Assembly (NCBI RefSeq): GCF_052115025.1
Contig: NZ_JBFRFW010000002.1
Span: forward strand, 124,001-188,000
DNA length: 64,000 nt
Direction: 5' to 3'
From: Bradyrhizobium_A sp052115025
Lineage (GTDB): Bacteria; Pseudomonadota; Alphaproteobacteria; Rhizobiales; Xanthobacteraceae
This document shows, piece after piece, positions 35,131 to 43,802 of this stretch. The notes below the pieces were generated by a model. It made no database searches and was not told where the DNA came from. It saw only the letters and a list, made by a program, of their open reading frames with translations. The position numbers and the translations under genes were made by a program. Position 1 is the first letter of the stretch. Every line of letters begins with the position of its first letter.

Positions 35131-35161
35131 TCGCATGCCCCGCCACAGCGCATTGAACTGA

Positions 35162-35629
35162 TCAGCCTTTCGGCCTCGCCGCCCACTCCTGATAGAGGCC
35201 AGAATCGCCTGCCGAACGGACCGGCACATGGCGGATCTTCATCGACTGCTCGGCAAACGGTTTCGCCAGATCCGCATAGATCGCCGCCGTGGAGAGGCCG
35301 AAAGGCGCGCCATCGTCATTCGAATAGGCGTAGTAGACCTCGCTGATGCCGGCGAGCCGCATTGCCGCCATGCACATCGGACAGGGATGGCCGCTCGCAT
35401 ACACGGCAGCTCCCGACAGGTGCGGCGAGCCGAGCTTGCGGCTCGCCGCGCGCACTGCCACCAACTCCGCATGAGCCGTGGGATCGTTGGTCGCGACCAT
35501 CTCATTGACCCCGGTCGCAACGACCTCGCCGTTCCTGACGATCACCGCCCCGAACGGCCGGCCGCCAGCCATCATATTGGCGCGCGCGAGCCGGACAGCT
35601 TCCTGGAGATAGTGCTCGGTCGTGCTCAT
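35162..35629 (-). CDS. Nucleoside deaminase (CMP/dCMP/guanine deaminase-type zinc enzyme)
   Basis: The 155-residue protein has the zinc deaminase motifs: HAELVAVRAA with the metal histidine and proton-shuttle glutamate near residues 52-54, and GHPCPMCMAAM with two cysteine ligands near 80-90. The C-terminal half (YYAYSNDDGAPFGLSTAAIYADLAKP) resembles guanine deaminases and the tRNA adenosine deaminase family. The substrate is probably a purine base or nucleoside. The ATG at MSTTEHYL was chosen after AAGGAGACG. Confidence 0.9.
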   Translation of the reverse strand: MSTTEHYLQEAVRLARANMMAGGRPFGAVIVRNGEVVATGVNEMVATNDPTAHAELVAVRAASRKLGSPHLSGAAVYASGHPCPMCMAAMRLAGISEVYYAYSNDDGAPFGLSTAAIYADLAKPFAEQSMKIRHVPVRSAGDSGLYQEWAARPKG

Positions 35630-35717
35630 GATCGTCTCCTTCGGCGGATTGCAGCCAATCGTGCCCGATCCGCGCATAGCCGGCGCTCGAGACATTCGCA
35701 AGCGCTTCAAAGCGATC

Positions 35718-36710
35718 CTAGATCATCCGTATGAACCGCGACACCGGCTCACTGTCTGCGAGAAGCTGTTCACCGATGACGCGATGCCAATAGGCTTCGG
35801 ATCCGTGTGCCATCCGCCAGCCATGCAGCCGGCGGGTGAAGAGCTGCAGGTCGTATTCGTCGGTCACGCCGATCGCGCCATGCACCGCGTGGGCGATGGG
35901 AGCGACCACCGTCACGGCTTCACTGCCACGGGCCTTGGCCACCGCGGCCGGCAGGCTTGCGGGAATCGTCCGCCCCGCGGAGAACGCACCGGCCGCCGCC
36001 ATCTGCGCTGCGGCGACATGCTCGGCCATTACCGCAAGCTGGTGCTGGATCGCCTGGAATTTGCCGATTGGCTTGCCGAACTGCACACGGTCATTGCCAT
36101 ATTGCAGCGCCAGCTCGAAGCTGCGCGCCAGCGCTCCGGCGAGCAAGGCTGCGTGCAGCGCCGCACCCCAGGCCGCGAGGCTTCCGGCCGGCGCAGCGCC
36201 GGACAGCACGCGGCCGGCACGTCGGGCCACCGCCGCGTTCCAGGTCAGATCCGCCGTCGCGTCATGATGGATCCCGAGGGAGCGGCGCTGCGCCTCAGCG
36301 GCGTCCAACAGCAAGAGCTCGCCATCCAGCTCGCCCACCACGTGATCGGCCAGCGCGCCGAAGGGCACGCGTGGCGCCTGCAGGCTGCCGTCCGCCCCGC
36401 GCGTCAGGGCCGGCGCGAAGGTGGGCATCCCCTTGGGAACGGTTTCGCCCGCCGGCAGCAGCGTGCGCAGCGCGATCGCCTGGCCGACCGGCAATGGCAT
36501 CGCATGGGCACCGAGCAGGCGCAGGATCGGTAACGCGACGGCGAGGTCCTGCCCGGCACCGCCGGCGTCTTCGCTGGCCATCAGCTCGAGAAATCCGGAG
36601 TCGGTGATCACGTCCCAGAGCAGCGCATGTGCTCCGCCGGATTCGATGACGCGTACCGCGGCTGGCGTGCAGTGATCGCGCAACAGAGCCTCAAACGCTT
36701 CGGTGAACAT
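35718..36710 (-). CDS. Acyl-CoA dehydrogenase-family protein, short subunit
   Basis: The 330-residue protein retains the C-terminal helical domain with the FAD-binding segment YGNDRVQFGKPIGKFQAIQHQLAVMAEHVAAAQ near residues 200-235 and HGAIGVTDEYDLQLFTRRLHGWRMAHG near the end, but its N-terminal and beta domains are reduced. It lies 19 bases after the larger dehydrogenase, which lacks the QFGKPI segment. The two look complementary, as in heteromeric acyl-CoA dehydrogenases of steroid side-chain degradation. The substrate is unknown. Confidence 0.88.
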   Translation of the reverse strand: MFTEAFEALLRDHCTPAAVRVIESGGAHALLWDVITDSGFLELMASEDAGGAGQDLAVALPILRLLGAHAMPLPVGQAIALRTLLPAGETVPKGMPTFAPALTRGADGSLQAPRVPFGALADHVVGELDGELLLLDAAEAQRRSLGIHHDATADLTWNAAVARRAGRVLSGAAPAGSLAAWGAALHAALLAGALARSFELALQYGNDRVQFGKPIGKFQAIQHQLAVMAEHVAAAQMAAAGAFSAGRTIPASLPAAVAKARGSEAVTVVAPIAHAVHGAIGVTDEYDLQLFTRRLHGWRMAHGSEAYWHRVIGEQLLADSEPVSRFIRMI

Positions 36711-36729
36711 GGTCGATGGCTCTCTGTGG

Positions 36730-37887
36730 TCAGCGCAGGCCGAGGCCGCGGGCGATCATGCCGCGCAGGACCTCGCGCGTGCCGCCGCGCAATGAATAGG
36801 TCGGACAGATCTGGTTGATGTAGGCGCAGGCGCGCAACAATTCGGCATCGATCGGCGCGCCGGGATCCTCCCCCAGCGCGGCCTCGATCGCGGCGGGAAT
36901 ATCCTGCTCGAAGGTGGTGCCGAGGTCCTTGACCAACGCTGCCTCGACCACCGGGCTCTCCCCCGCGGCCAGCAGCGCCGTCACCGACAGCGACAGGCCG
37001 CGCAGCACCACAAGGTGCGTGGCGAAGCGGCCCACCGTCGCGGCATGCGCGGCGCCGCCACGCGCGCGCAGCAGCTCGATCCAGCGCTCCAGCAGCACGA
37101 TGCTGGAATAAATGCGCTCCGGCCCGCTGCGCTCGAATGCGAGCTCCGCCGTCACCTGATGCCAACCGCTGCCCTCCTGGCCGATGAGCGCCTCGTCGCT
37201 GAGATGCACGTCATCGAAGAACACCTCGGAGAAATGCGCATCACCGGTCAGGTCGGTGATGGGCCGCACCGTCACCCCCGGCAGCGAGAGGTCGATGATG
37301 AATTGCGACAGCCCCTGGTGGCGGTCTTCCGGCTTGCCGGAGGTGCGCACCAGCGCGATCATGTACTGGCACTTGTGGGCGTTGGTGGTCCAGATCTTGC
37401 GGCCCGAAAGGCTCCAGCCGCCGTCCGCGCGACGCGTCGCACGGGTGCCCACACCCGCGAGGTCGGAGCCTGCATTGGGCTCGCTCATGCCGATGCAGAA
37501 GAATGCCTCGCCGCGGCAGATGCGCGGCAGATAGAACGCGCGCTGCGCGTCACTGCCGAATTTCAGGATCAGCGGACCGCTCTGGCGGTCGGCGATCCAG
37601 TGCGCCGACACCGGCGCGCCGGCGCACAGCAACTCCTCCACCAGCACGAAACGCGCGAAGGCATCCATCTCCGCGCCGCCATGGATGCGCGGCAGCGTCA
37701 CCCCGACCCAGCCACGCGCGGCGAGCTTGCGGCTGAAGTCGGCGTCGAAGCCCATCCATGACCGCGCCCGCCGATCCGCCGGCAGCGACGGCATTTCGGC
37801 GGCGAGAAAGGCGCGCACCTCGCTGCGGAAGCGCTCCGCGACAGCGGGAAGGGCGGCTGGCTCGAAACGGTCAAGCAGGGTTGCCAT
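36730..37887 (-). CDS. Acyl-CoA dehydrogenase-family protein, large subunit
   Basis: The 385-residue protein has strong N-terminal and middle domains: GWVGVTLPRIHGGAEM near 58-73, FFCIGMSEPNAGSDLAGVGTRATR near 130-153 and SGRKIWTTNAHKCQYMIALVRT. Its C-terminal domain (ELAFERSGPERIYSSIVLLERWIELLRARGG) lacks the usual QFG(K/R)PI FAD motif but ends in YSLRGGTREVLRGMIARGLGL. Acyl-CoA dehydrogenases oxidise acyl-CoA to enoyl-CoA. An upstream GTG overlapping the SDR stop (GTGA) is an alternative start. Confidence 0.9.
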   Translation of the reverse strand: MATLLDRFEPAALPAVAERFRSEVRAFLAAEMPSLPADRRARSWMGFDADFSRKLAARGWVGVTLPRIHGGAEMDAFARFVLVEELLCAGAPVSAHWIADRQSGPLILKFGSDAQRAFYLPRICRGEAFFCIGMSEPNAGSDLAGVGTRATRRADGGWSLSGRKIWTTNAHKCQYMIALVRTSGKPEDRHQGLSQFIIDLSLPGVTVRPITDLTGDAHFSEVFFDDVHLSDEALIGQEGSGWHQVTAELAFERSGPERIYSSIVLLERWIELLRARGGAAHAATVGRFATHLVVLRGLSLSVTALLAAGESPVVEAALVKDLGTTFEQDIPAAIEAALGEDPGAPIDAELLRACAYINQICPTYSLRGGTREVLRGMIARGLGLR

Positions 37888-37889
37888 GG

Positions 37890-38666
37890 TCACAGCCCGA
37901 TGGTGTAGCCGCCATTGGCGGACAGATGCTGGCCGGTGACGTACGATGCCGCGTCCGAGAGCAGGAAGCAGACAGGACGGGCCACTTCATCAGGCTCGCC
38001 CCAGCGGCCGATCGGAATCTGCTGCAGGTAGGCGTCACGAAACTTGTCGCCGCGGATGGTCTCGGTCATCGGCGTCTCGACCACACCAAAGCCCACCGTG
38101 TTGACGCGGATGTTGTACTTGGCCCATTCGCGCGCAGCGCACATGGTCAGGCCGAGCACACCGGCCTTGGCGGCGCCGTAGTTGATCTGGCCGATGGTGC
38201 CGCGCCGCCCGGCGTCGGACGAGATGTTGACGATCGATCCCGCGACCTTCTCGCCGGCCCGGGCGCGCTCCAGCAGATGGCGAACGAGCGCCTGCAGGAA
38301 GTAGAACGAGCCCGACAGGTGCACGTCGATGACCTGCTGCCAGGCTTCGAGCGACATCTTCTCGATCATCGCGGTGCGGGTGATGCCGGCATTGTTGACC
38401 AGCGCATTGACGCTGCCGAACGCGGCGATGCCGGTTTCGACCGCCTGTTGCGCCAGTGCGGGATCGGCCACGTTGCCGACCAGCGTAACGCAACGCTCAC
38501 GACCCAGCGTCTCGCGCAGCGTCGCCAGGGGATCCGGGTTGAGGTCGACGGCAACCACCCGACCACCAAGGCCGGCGACGGCCGTGGCAATGGCACGGCC
38601 GATGCCCTGGCCCGCGCCGGTGACGATGACCTGCTTGTTCTCGAGCGAGAAAACGCTGTCCTGCAT
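37890..38666 (-). CDS. Short-chain dehydrogenase/reductase
   Basis: The 258-residue SDR has the nucleotide-binding TGAGQGIGRAIA near residues 16-27, NNAG near 90-93, the catalytic serine in VNISSDAG and the YGAAK motif near 163-167, and the C-terminal SANGGYTIGL. It probably oxidises a hydroxyacyl-CoA to a ketoacyl-CoA in the same pathway as the flanking dehydrogenases and CoA-transferase. It is the second gene of the operon. Confidence 0.93.
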   Translation of the reverse strand: MQDSVFSLENKQVIVTGAGQGIGRAIATAVAGLGGRVVAVDLNPDPLATLRETLGRERCVTLVGNVADPALAQQAVETGIAAFGSVNALVNNAGITRTAMIEKMSLEAWQQVIDVHLSGSFYFLQALVRHLLERARAGEKVAGSIVNISSDAGRRGTIGQINYGAAKAGVLGLTMCAAREWAKYNIRVNTVGFGVVETPMTETIRGDKFRDAYLQQIPIGRWGEPDEVARPVCFLLSDAASYVTGQHLSANGGYTIGL

Positions 38667-38717
38667 CTGCTGTCTTCCTGATCGTCAAAACATCTTCCGA
38701 TCGCGATATGCGGGACG

Positions 38718-39941
38718 TCAGATCACGCCCGTATCCCGCAGCTCCGCGATGCGGTCGGCCGAAAAACCCAGCCGCTCCGTCAGCACCGCCTCGGTGTGTT
38801 CGCCGAGCAGCGGCGCCGAGCGGCCATAGTCGATCGGCGTGCCTGACAAGCGGATCGGGCTCGCCACCGCAGGTGCTTCGACACCCGCGCTGTGCGGCAG
38901 CGACAGGCGCATGCCGCGGTGCTGCACCTGCGGGTCCCTGAAGACCTGCTGCATGTTGTAGATCGGGCCGCAGGGCACGTTGGCGGCTTCCATCAGCTCG
39001 ACCCACTCCTCCATCGGGCGCGCGAGCATCGCCTCGGCGATCTGCGGGATCAGCGTATCACGATGGCGGTTGCGCTGGCCGGGCGTGGCGTAGCGCTCGT
39101 CGGTAGCGAGGTCCTCGCGACCGATCAGCTTGCACAACGCGCGGAACTGGCCGTCATTGCCCACCGCAACGATGACGTCGCCCTCCCTGCAGCGAAACAC
39201 CTGATAGGGGACCATGTTCGAGTGCGCATTGCCCATGCGCTGCGGAATCCGGCCGGAGAGAAAGTAGTTGATGGCCTGGTAGGATGTGATCGCGACCACG
39301 CAGTCCAGCAGCGCAAGATCGATATGCTGCCCCTCGCCGCTCACATGCCGGCTCTCCAGCGCCGCCAGGATGGCGGTGGTGGCGTACATGCCGGTCAACA
39401 GATCGCTGATGGCGATGCCGACCTTCATCGGCTCGTCGCCGGGCGTGCCCTCGGGCTGGCCGGTCATGCTCATCAGTCCGCCCATGCCCTGAAACACGAA
39501 GTCGTAGCCGGGCAACGCGGCGTAAGGGCCGCTCTGGCCAAAGCCGGTGATCGAGCAGTACACCAGCCGCGGATTGACCGCCTTCAGGCTGTCATAGTCG
39601 AGGCCATACCGCGCCAAGGTGCCGACCTTGTAGTTCTCCACCACCACGTCCGCCTGCGTCGCCAGTTCGCGGATCAGCGCCTGACCTTCGGGATGGGCGA
39701 GATCGACGGTGATCGACTTCTTGCCGCGGTTCGCCGACAGGAAATAGGAGGAGTCCGCCGTCTCGCGGCCGTCGCGATCCTTCAGGAAGGGCGGGCCCCA
39801 CGCCCGGGTGTCGTCCCCGACGCCGGGCCGCTCGACCTTGATGACCTCCGCGCCCATGTCGGCGAGATTTTGCGTGGCCCAGGGGCCGGCCAGGATGCGG
39901 GTGAGATCCAGCACCTTGAGGTGCCCGAGCGCGGTTTTCAT
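38718..39941 (-). CDS. CaiB/BaiF (class III) CoA-transferase (2)
   Basis: The 407-residue protein has LKVLDLTRILAGPWATQNLADMGAEVIKVE at the N-terminus, SANRGKKSITVDLAHPEGQ, YCSITGFGQSGPYAALPGYDFVFQGMGGLMS, and a likely catalytic aspartate in HIDLALLDCVVAI. It would activate an organic acid by transferring CoA, the entry step of this cluster. First gene of the minus-strand operon and divergent from enoyl-CoA hydratase 2; the gap carries two dyads. Confidence 0.94.
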   Translation of the reverse strand: MKTALGHLKVLDLTRILAGPWATQNLADMGAEVIKVERPGVGDDTRAWGPPFLKDRDGRETADSSYFLSANRGKKSITVDLAHPEGQALIRELATQADVVVENYKVGTLARYGLDYDSLKAVNPRLVYCSITGFGQSGPYAALPGYDFVFQGMGGLMSMTGQPEGTPGDEPMKVGIAISDLLTGMYATTAILAALESRHVSGEGQHIDLALLDCVVAITSYQAINYFLSGRIPQRMGNAHSNMVPYQVFRCREGDVIVAVGNDGQFRALCKLIGREDLATDERYATPGQRNRHRDTLIPQIAEAMLARPMEEWVELMEAANVPCGPIYNMQQVFRDPQVQHRGMRLSLPHSAGVEAPAVASPIRLSGTPIDYGRSAPLLGEHTEAVLTERLGFSADRIAELRDTGVI

Positions 39942-40009
39942 TCCTGAGTTGTCTCCGGTTCACCGATGCGGGGGTGCAGCATAGGCGGGGTGACTTGCAC
40001 CACTCCAAT

Positions 40010-40043
40010 ATTGAGTTTTATAAATTCAATACCGATTTGGTAT
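40010..40043. promoter_or_regulatory. Two overlapping dyads in the divergent promoter region, candidate LysR sites
   Basis: ATTGA-N11-TCAAT (40010-40030) and ATACC-N5-GGTAT (40029-40043) overlap by two bases in the AT-rich middle of the gap between CoA-transferase 2 and enoyl-CoA hydratase 2. The second fits the T-N11-A pattern of LysR-type sites. LysR regulator 2, encoded just downstream of the hydratase, is the likely ligand. Confidence 0.5.
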
Positions 40044-40122
40044 CAAAAATCCTCCCGGGGGCACCGATCGGCGGCCCGGGGGAACCAAGGCCCGCCTCTC
40101 CACCGCAACAAGGCAAAGAACG

Positions 40123-40917
40123 ATGAGCGACTTTCTGTCCTACGAGCAGCAGGATCACGTGGTCACGCTGACGATGAATGATCCGAAGCGACGTAACCCG
40201 TTGACGGGCAACAGCGCGGTCGACGAATTCGTGGCCGCCCTCGCGCGCATCCATGCCGACAGCAGCGTGCGCGCCGTGATCCTCACTGGTGCCGACCCGG
40301 CCTTCTCCGCCGGCGGTGACATCCGCACCATGCAGCAGCAGGCCGCCCCTGAGGTGTCGCCCGGGCGCATCCGCGAGGATTATCGCGGCGGCATCCAGCG
40401 CCTGCCACTGGCGCTGTTCAACCTGGAGGTGCCGGTGATCGCCGCGGTGAACGGACCGGCGATCGGCGCCGGACTCGACCTCGCATGCATGTGCGATCTG
40501 CGCATCGCGTCCGAGAATGCCAAGTTCGCGGAGAGCTTCGTCAAGCTCGGCATCATCCCCGGCGACGGCGGCGCCTGGCTGCTGCCGCGGGTGATCGGCA
40601 TGGCCCGTGCGGCAGAGCTGACGTTCACGGCCGAGATGATCGATGCGCAGCGCGCGCTGGAATGGGGGCTGGTCTCGCGTGTGGTGCCGCACGCCTCCCT
40701 GATGGACACCGCCCGCGAGCTCGCCGCGCGCATCGTGGTGCACCCGCCGCTGGCGATGCGCATGACCAAGAAGCTGATGCGCGAAGCCATGCACACGCGG
40801 CTCGATACGCTGCTGGAGATATCGGCCGCGTTCCAGGCCCTGGCGCACAAGACCGCAGAACATGCGGAAGCGGTGTCCGCTTTTCTGGAAAAGCGCGCGC
40901 CGCGCTTCACGGATTGA
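40123..40917 (+). CDS. Enoyl-CoA hydratase/isomerase family protein (2)
   Basis: The 264-residue crotonase-fold protein has AFSAGGDIRTM near residues 65-75, VNGPAIGAGLDLACMCDLRIAS near 109-130 and the active-site helix AESFVKLGIIPGDGGAWLLPRVIG near 139-162. It would hydrate or isomerise the enoyl-CoA made by the two divergent dehydrogenases. AAGGCAAAGAACG precedes the ATG. LysR regulator 2 follows after seven bases. Confidence 0.92.
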   Translation: MSDFLSYEQQDHVVTLTMNDPKRRNPLTGNSAVDEFVAALARIHADSSVRAVILTGADPAFSAGGDIRTMQQQAAPEVSPGRIREDYRGGIQRLPLALFNLEVPVIAAVNGPAIGAGLDLACMCDLRIASENAKFAESFVKLGIIPGDGGAWLLPRVIGMARAAELTFTAEMIDAQRALEWGLVSRVVPHASLMDTARELAARIVVHPPLAMRMTKKLMREAMHTRLDTLLEISAAFQALAHKTAEHAEAVSAFLEKRAPRFTD

Positions 40918-40924
40918 GGCTCAC

Positions 40925-41890
40925 ATGGCGGACCCGACGCGCGCGATGCCGGCAACCGGCGCCCCCGGCGAGATGCTGCGCGGCGGCACGGTGCTCGACC
41001 TGCGCCGCATCCGGCAATTCGTCGTGCTGGCTGAGACGCTGAATTTCCGCCGCGCGGCGGAGCGGCTGCACATCGCGCAGCCGCCCCTGTCGGTGTCGAT
41101 CCAGAAGCTGGAGGCGGAGCTGGGGGCCCGCTTGTTCACCCGGGGGGGCGCGGGCGGCGTCTCGCTCACGCCCAGCGGGCAGGCCGCACTGGTGGAGGCC
41201 CGACGTCTCCTGTTTCACAACGAGCAGCTGCTCGCCGCGGTCCAGGCCGCGGCCACGGGCACCGGCGGAGCGCTGCGCATCGGCTTCGTCGGCTCGACCA
41301 TCCACGGCGTGCTGCAGACAATCGTGCGTCGGTTTCGCGACACCTACCCCGACGTGGAGCTGGTGCTGAAGGAAGCGACCTCGGTGCGTATCGCCGAGCG
41401 CGTGGACCGCGGCGAGCTCGACGTCGGACTGGTCCGCACACCACTGATGACGCCGACGCAGGCCCACCTGATGCCGCTGCTGACCGAGCGCTTCGTGGCG
41501 GCGCTCCCCCTCGGCAACCCGCTGGCGCACAAGGCCGCGCTCAGGCTGCAGCAGCTCGCGAACGAATCCTTCGTGTTCTACACGCGCGACGACGCCGCGG
41601 GACTGCAGGCCATGGCCATGCTAGCGTGTCAGCATGCCGGCTTCCTGCCAAAGGTGACGCAGGAGGCGACGCAGGTGCAGACCATGCTGTCGCTGGTTGA
41701 GAGCGGCCTTGGCGTGGCATTGGTGCCGTCGGTGATGCAGCACACGCCCAACCCGCGAGTCGCCTACCGTCCGGTCACCGATATCACGCCGGCCGCCGAC
41801 GTCGGACTGGCCTTGCTGCTCCCGGAGCTCTCCAGTCCGGCGGCCCGGCACTTTCGTGATGCCGCGCTCGGCTGCTTCGCCGCCGGATGA
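40925..41890 (+). CDS. LysR-family transcriptional regulator (2)
   Basis: The 321-residue protein has the LysR winged helix LRRIRQFVVLAETLNFRRAAERLHIAQPPLSVSIQKLEAELGARLFTR near residues 24-71, starting after an unusual 23-residue leader, and a CbnR/BenM-like effector domain (GALRIGFVGSTIHGVLQTIVRRFRDTYPDVEL). It is co-transcribed with enoyl-CoA hydratase 2, and control of the divergent cluster is likely. An ATG at 40973 would give a more typical N-terminus. Confidence 0.92.
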   Translation: MADPTRAMPATGAPGEMLRGGTVLDLRRIRQFVVLAETLNFRRAAERLHIAQPPLSVSIQKLEAELGARLFTRGGAGGVSLTPSGQAALVEARRLLFHNEQLLAAVQAAATGTGGALRIGFVGSTIHGVLQTIVRRFRDTYPDVELVLKEATSVRIAERVDRGELDVGLVRTPLMTPTQAHLMPLLTERFVAALPLGNPLAHKAALRLQQLANESFVFYTRDDAAGLQAMAMLACQHAGFLPKVTQEATQVQTMLSLVESGLGVALVPSVMQHTPNPRVAYRPVTDITPAADVGLALLLPELSSPAARHFRDAALGCFAAG

Positions 41891-41910
41891 GCCGGCAAGC
41901 GGACGCGCCG

Positions 41911-42516
41911 CTATTCGACCAGGACACCGTGCTCCTGCAGATGACCGAGCAACCATTGCTCGCCCAGAAACACCTCGGCCTGAAAGCCTGCCTGCCGCGC
42001 GCCATCGACGTTGACGGGCATGTCGTCGAAGAAGATCGAACGCGCCGGGTCGATGCCGGCGCGCTCGGCGACGATCTGGAACGAGCGCAGCGACGGCTTT
42101 TCATGACCGATGAGGTGGCTGAGATAAGCCTCGTAGCCAGCGAGCTCACCGTTCGACGCCCTCAGGATGAAATCCCAGTGCTCCTGATTGGTGTTGGAAA
42201 AGATCACGATGCGATTGTGCCGTGCAAGCCGCCCCAGCAGCGCCAGCATCGACGGGTCCAGGACGAGATGGCAGCACCAGTCGTCGAGGAACACGCTCCA
42301 CGGAGCATCGTACCCGCCCTCGGCTTTCAGCTGATCGTAGAAGTGCCGGATCGGCGTGCCCGTTCCCCAGCCGCCCTGCCTGAGGCGGGCACTGACCTCC
42401 TCCAGACCCCATGAGCGCGAGCAACGCGACGCGAGACGCTCGAACAACATTGCATTGTCGTGCTGGACAATGACGCCGCCGAGGTCGAACACCAGGGCCT
42501 GGAAGCGGGCTGACAT
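41911..42516 (-). CDS. HAD-family hydrolase (YihX-like)
   Basis: The 201-residue protein has HAD motif I FDLGGVIV with the first aspartate near residue 10, motif II IVIFSNTNQEHWD near 102-115, the lysine in HEKPSLRSFQ and motif IV FFDDMPVNVDGARQAGFQA near 160-178. The layout resembles YihX-type sugar-phosphate phosphatases. The substrate is unknown. It converges with LysR regulator 2. Confidence 0.9.
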   Translation of the reverse strand: MSARFQALVFDLGGVIVQHDNAMLFERLASRCSRSWGLEEVSARLRQGGWGTGTPIRHFYDQLKAEGGYDAPWSVFLDDWCCHLVLDPSMLALLGRLARHNRIVIFSNTNQEHWDFILRASNGELAGYEAYLSHLIGHEKPSLRSFQIVAERAGIDPARSIFFDDMPVNVDGARQAGFQAEVFLGEQWLLGHLQEHGVLVE

Positions 42517-42674
42517 CCTGTTCTCCCAATAGCGAAAGCTGAGGGATTATCACAGCCAGCGCGTGAAGCCCTGCCGATCTTAATGGTCAGGATTGGATGC
42601 CGCGCATCCCGCCACGTCAGCGAGGCCGAAGGCGCTATCGGCCGCCGAAAAAGCCACATGTCGGCAACAACTTG

Positions 42675-43802
42675 ATGACGGCACCGGATAGCCCGCCTCA
42701 TCCCGTCGACGACAATCGCTGCATGCCCGAGCGGAGCTTCCCGGACGCCTCTACCCATATACCCTCTTCCAAACCTCTCGTGGCCGAAACGCCGGCGCTG
42801 CCCCACGGTACGGCCGGCGCAAGCCGATTGTGCTCCGCCGCAGCCTCCGGTTTCGCACAAGGTTCGCATGTTAACGAAACGTTAACGAGTTGCTTGCCTG
42901 CCACGGTAGCCATGGTCGAACCGACACCCCGCGAGACAGCGCCTGCGGCGCCATCGACTGACCCACGCACAGCTGTTGCGGCCGGGAACACACATACATC
43001 CAAGACGCAAGCCGCTGGCAAGGCGGGCGCCGAGGAACCGTCACGCGCCCCTGCATCGACCATTGATGAGTTGCTGGCCAAGGAGGCGCTGGCGAACCTG
43101 AAGCGCTCGCGCGCAACGACACGCAGCGAACCCGTCAAGTTCAGGGCACGCACGCCAATTCCAGCCGCGACGCTCGTGGTCAAGCCTTCGCAACGGCCGC
43201 CGTGGCTGACGCCGTTCATCGCGCTCGCAGCGGTCGTGATGATCACCTCCATCTCCTCTGCGGGAGGCATGGCCTACCTGTTCATGCGACCAGTGACGAC
43301 GGCTGCGACATCAGACACCGAACTCCGCAATCTGCGCGAGACCGTGGCGCAGTTGCGCCGAACCATCGCCACCCTGTCCGGTGATATGGCCGCGAACCGC
43401 GCTGCACTTGACGTCGCCAACAAGGCAGTAAGCGACCGCTTCGGCCGTCTCACCCAGAGCGTTGAACGCGTCGAGAGAGATCAGTCCGTATCGGCGACCA
43501 GGATCGAACGCATCGCCGAGGAAAAGGCGCAAGTTGCCCGGACGGGCGCAGCCGCGCCGTCTCCCGAAATCACCGGCAGTGTGCAGCCGCAACGACCGAG
43601 CAGCACGCGGCGTGACATCGTCGCCGGCTGGCGCGTGCGGCGCGCATTCGATGGCGTCGCAGTCCTCGAGGGGCCGCTGGGAGTGATCGAGGTCATGCGA
43701 GGCCAGGAGATCACGAACCTCGGGCGCATCGAGGAAATCAAGCACGACAATGGAAACTGGCAGGTCCTGACCAGCAAGGGGACCATTCTTTCCACGCGCT
43801 GA
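42675..43802 (+). CDS. Single-pass membrane protein of unknown function with coiled coil
   Basis: The 375-residue protein has a low-complexity cytoplasmic region of about 175 residues (Ala/Thr/Pro-rich), one membrane segment WLTPFIALAAVVMITSISSAGGMAYLFM near 176-203, a predicted coiled coil from about 210 to 290 (LRNLRETVAQLRRTIATLSGDM), and a compact C-terminal domain (AGWRVRRAFDGVAVLEGPLGVIEVMRGQEITNLGRIEEIKHDNGNWQVLTSKGTI) of a kind seen in many rhizobial membrane proteins. The function is not known. The start was placed at MTAPDSPP; upstream codons to 42597 are open. Confidence 0.78.
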   Translation: MTAPDSPPHPVDDNRCMPERSFPDASTHIPSSKPLVAETPALPHGTAGASRLCSAAASGFAQGSHVNETLTSCLPATVAMVEPTPRETAPAAPSTDPRTAVAAGNTHTSKTQAAGKAGAEEPSRAPASTIDELLAKEALANLKRSRATTRSEPVKFRARTPIPAATLVVKPSQRPPWLTPFIALAAVVMITSISSAGGMAYLFMRPVTTAATSDTELRNLRETVAQLRRTIATLSGDMAANRAALDVANKAVSDRFGRLTQSVERVERDQSVSATRIERIAEEKAQVARTGAAAPSPEITGSVQPQRPSSTRRDIVAGWRVRRAFDGVAVLEGPLGVIEVMRGQEITNLGRIEEIKHDNGNWQVLTSKGTILSTR

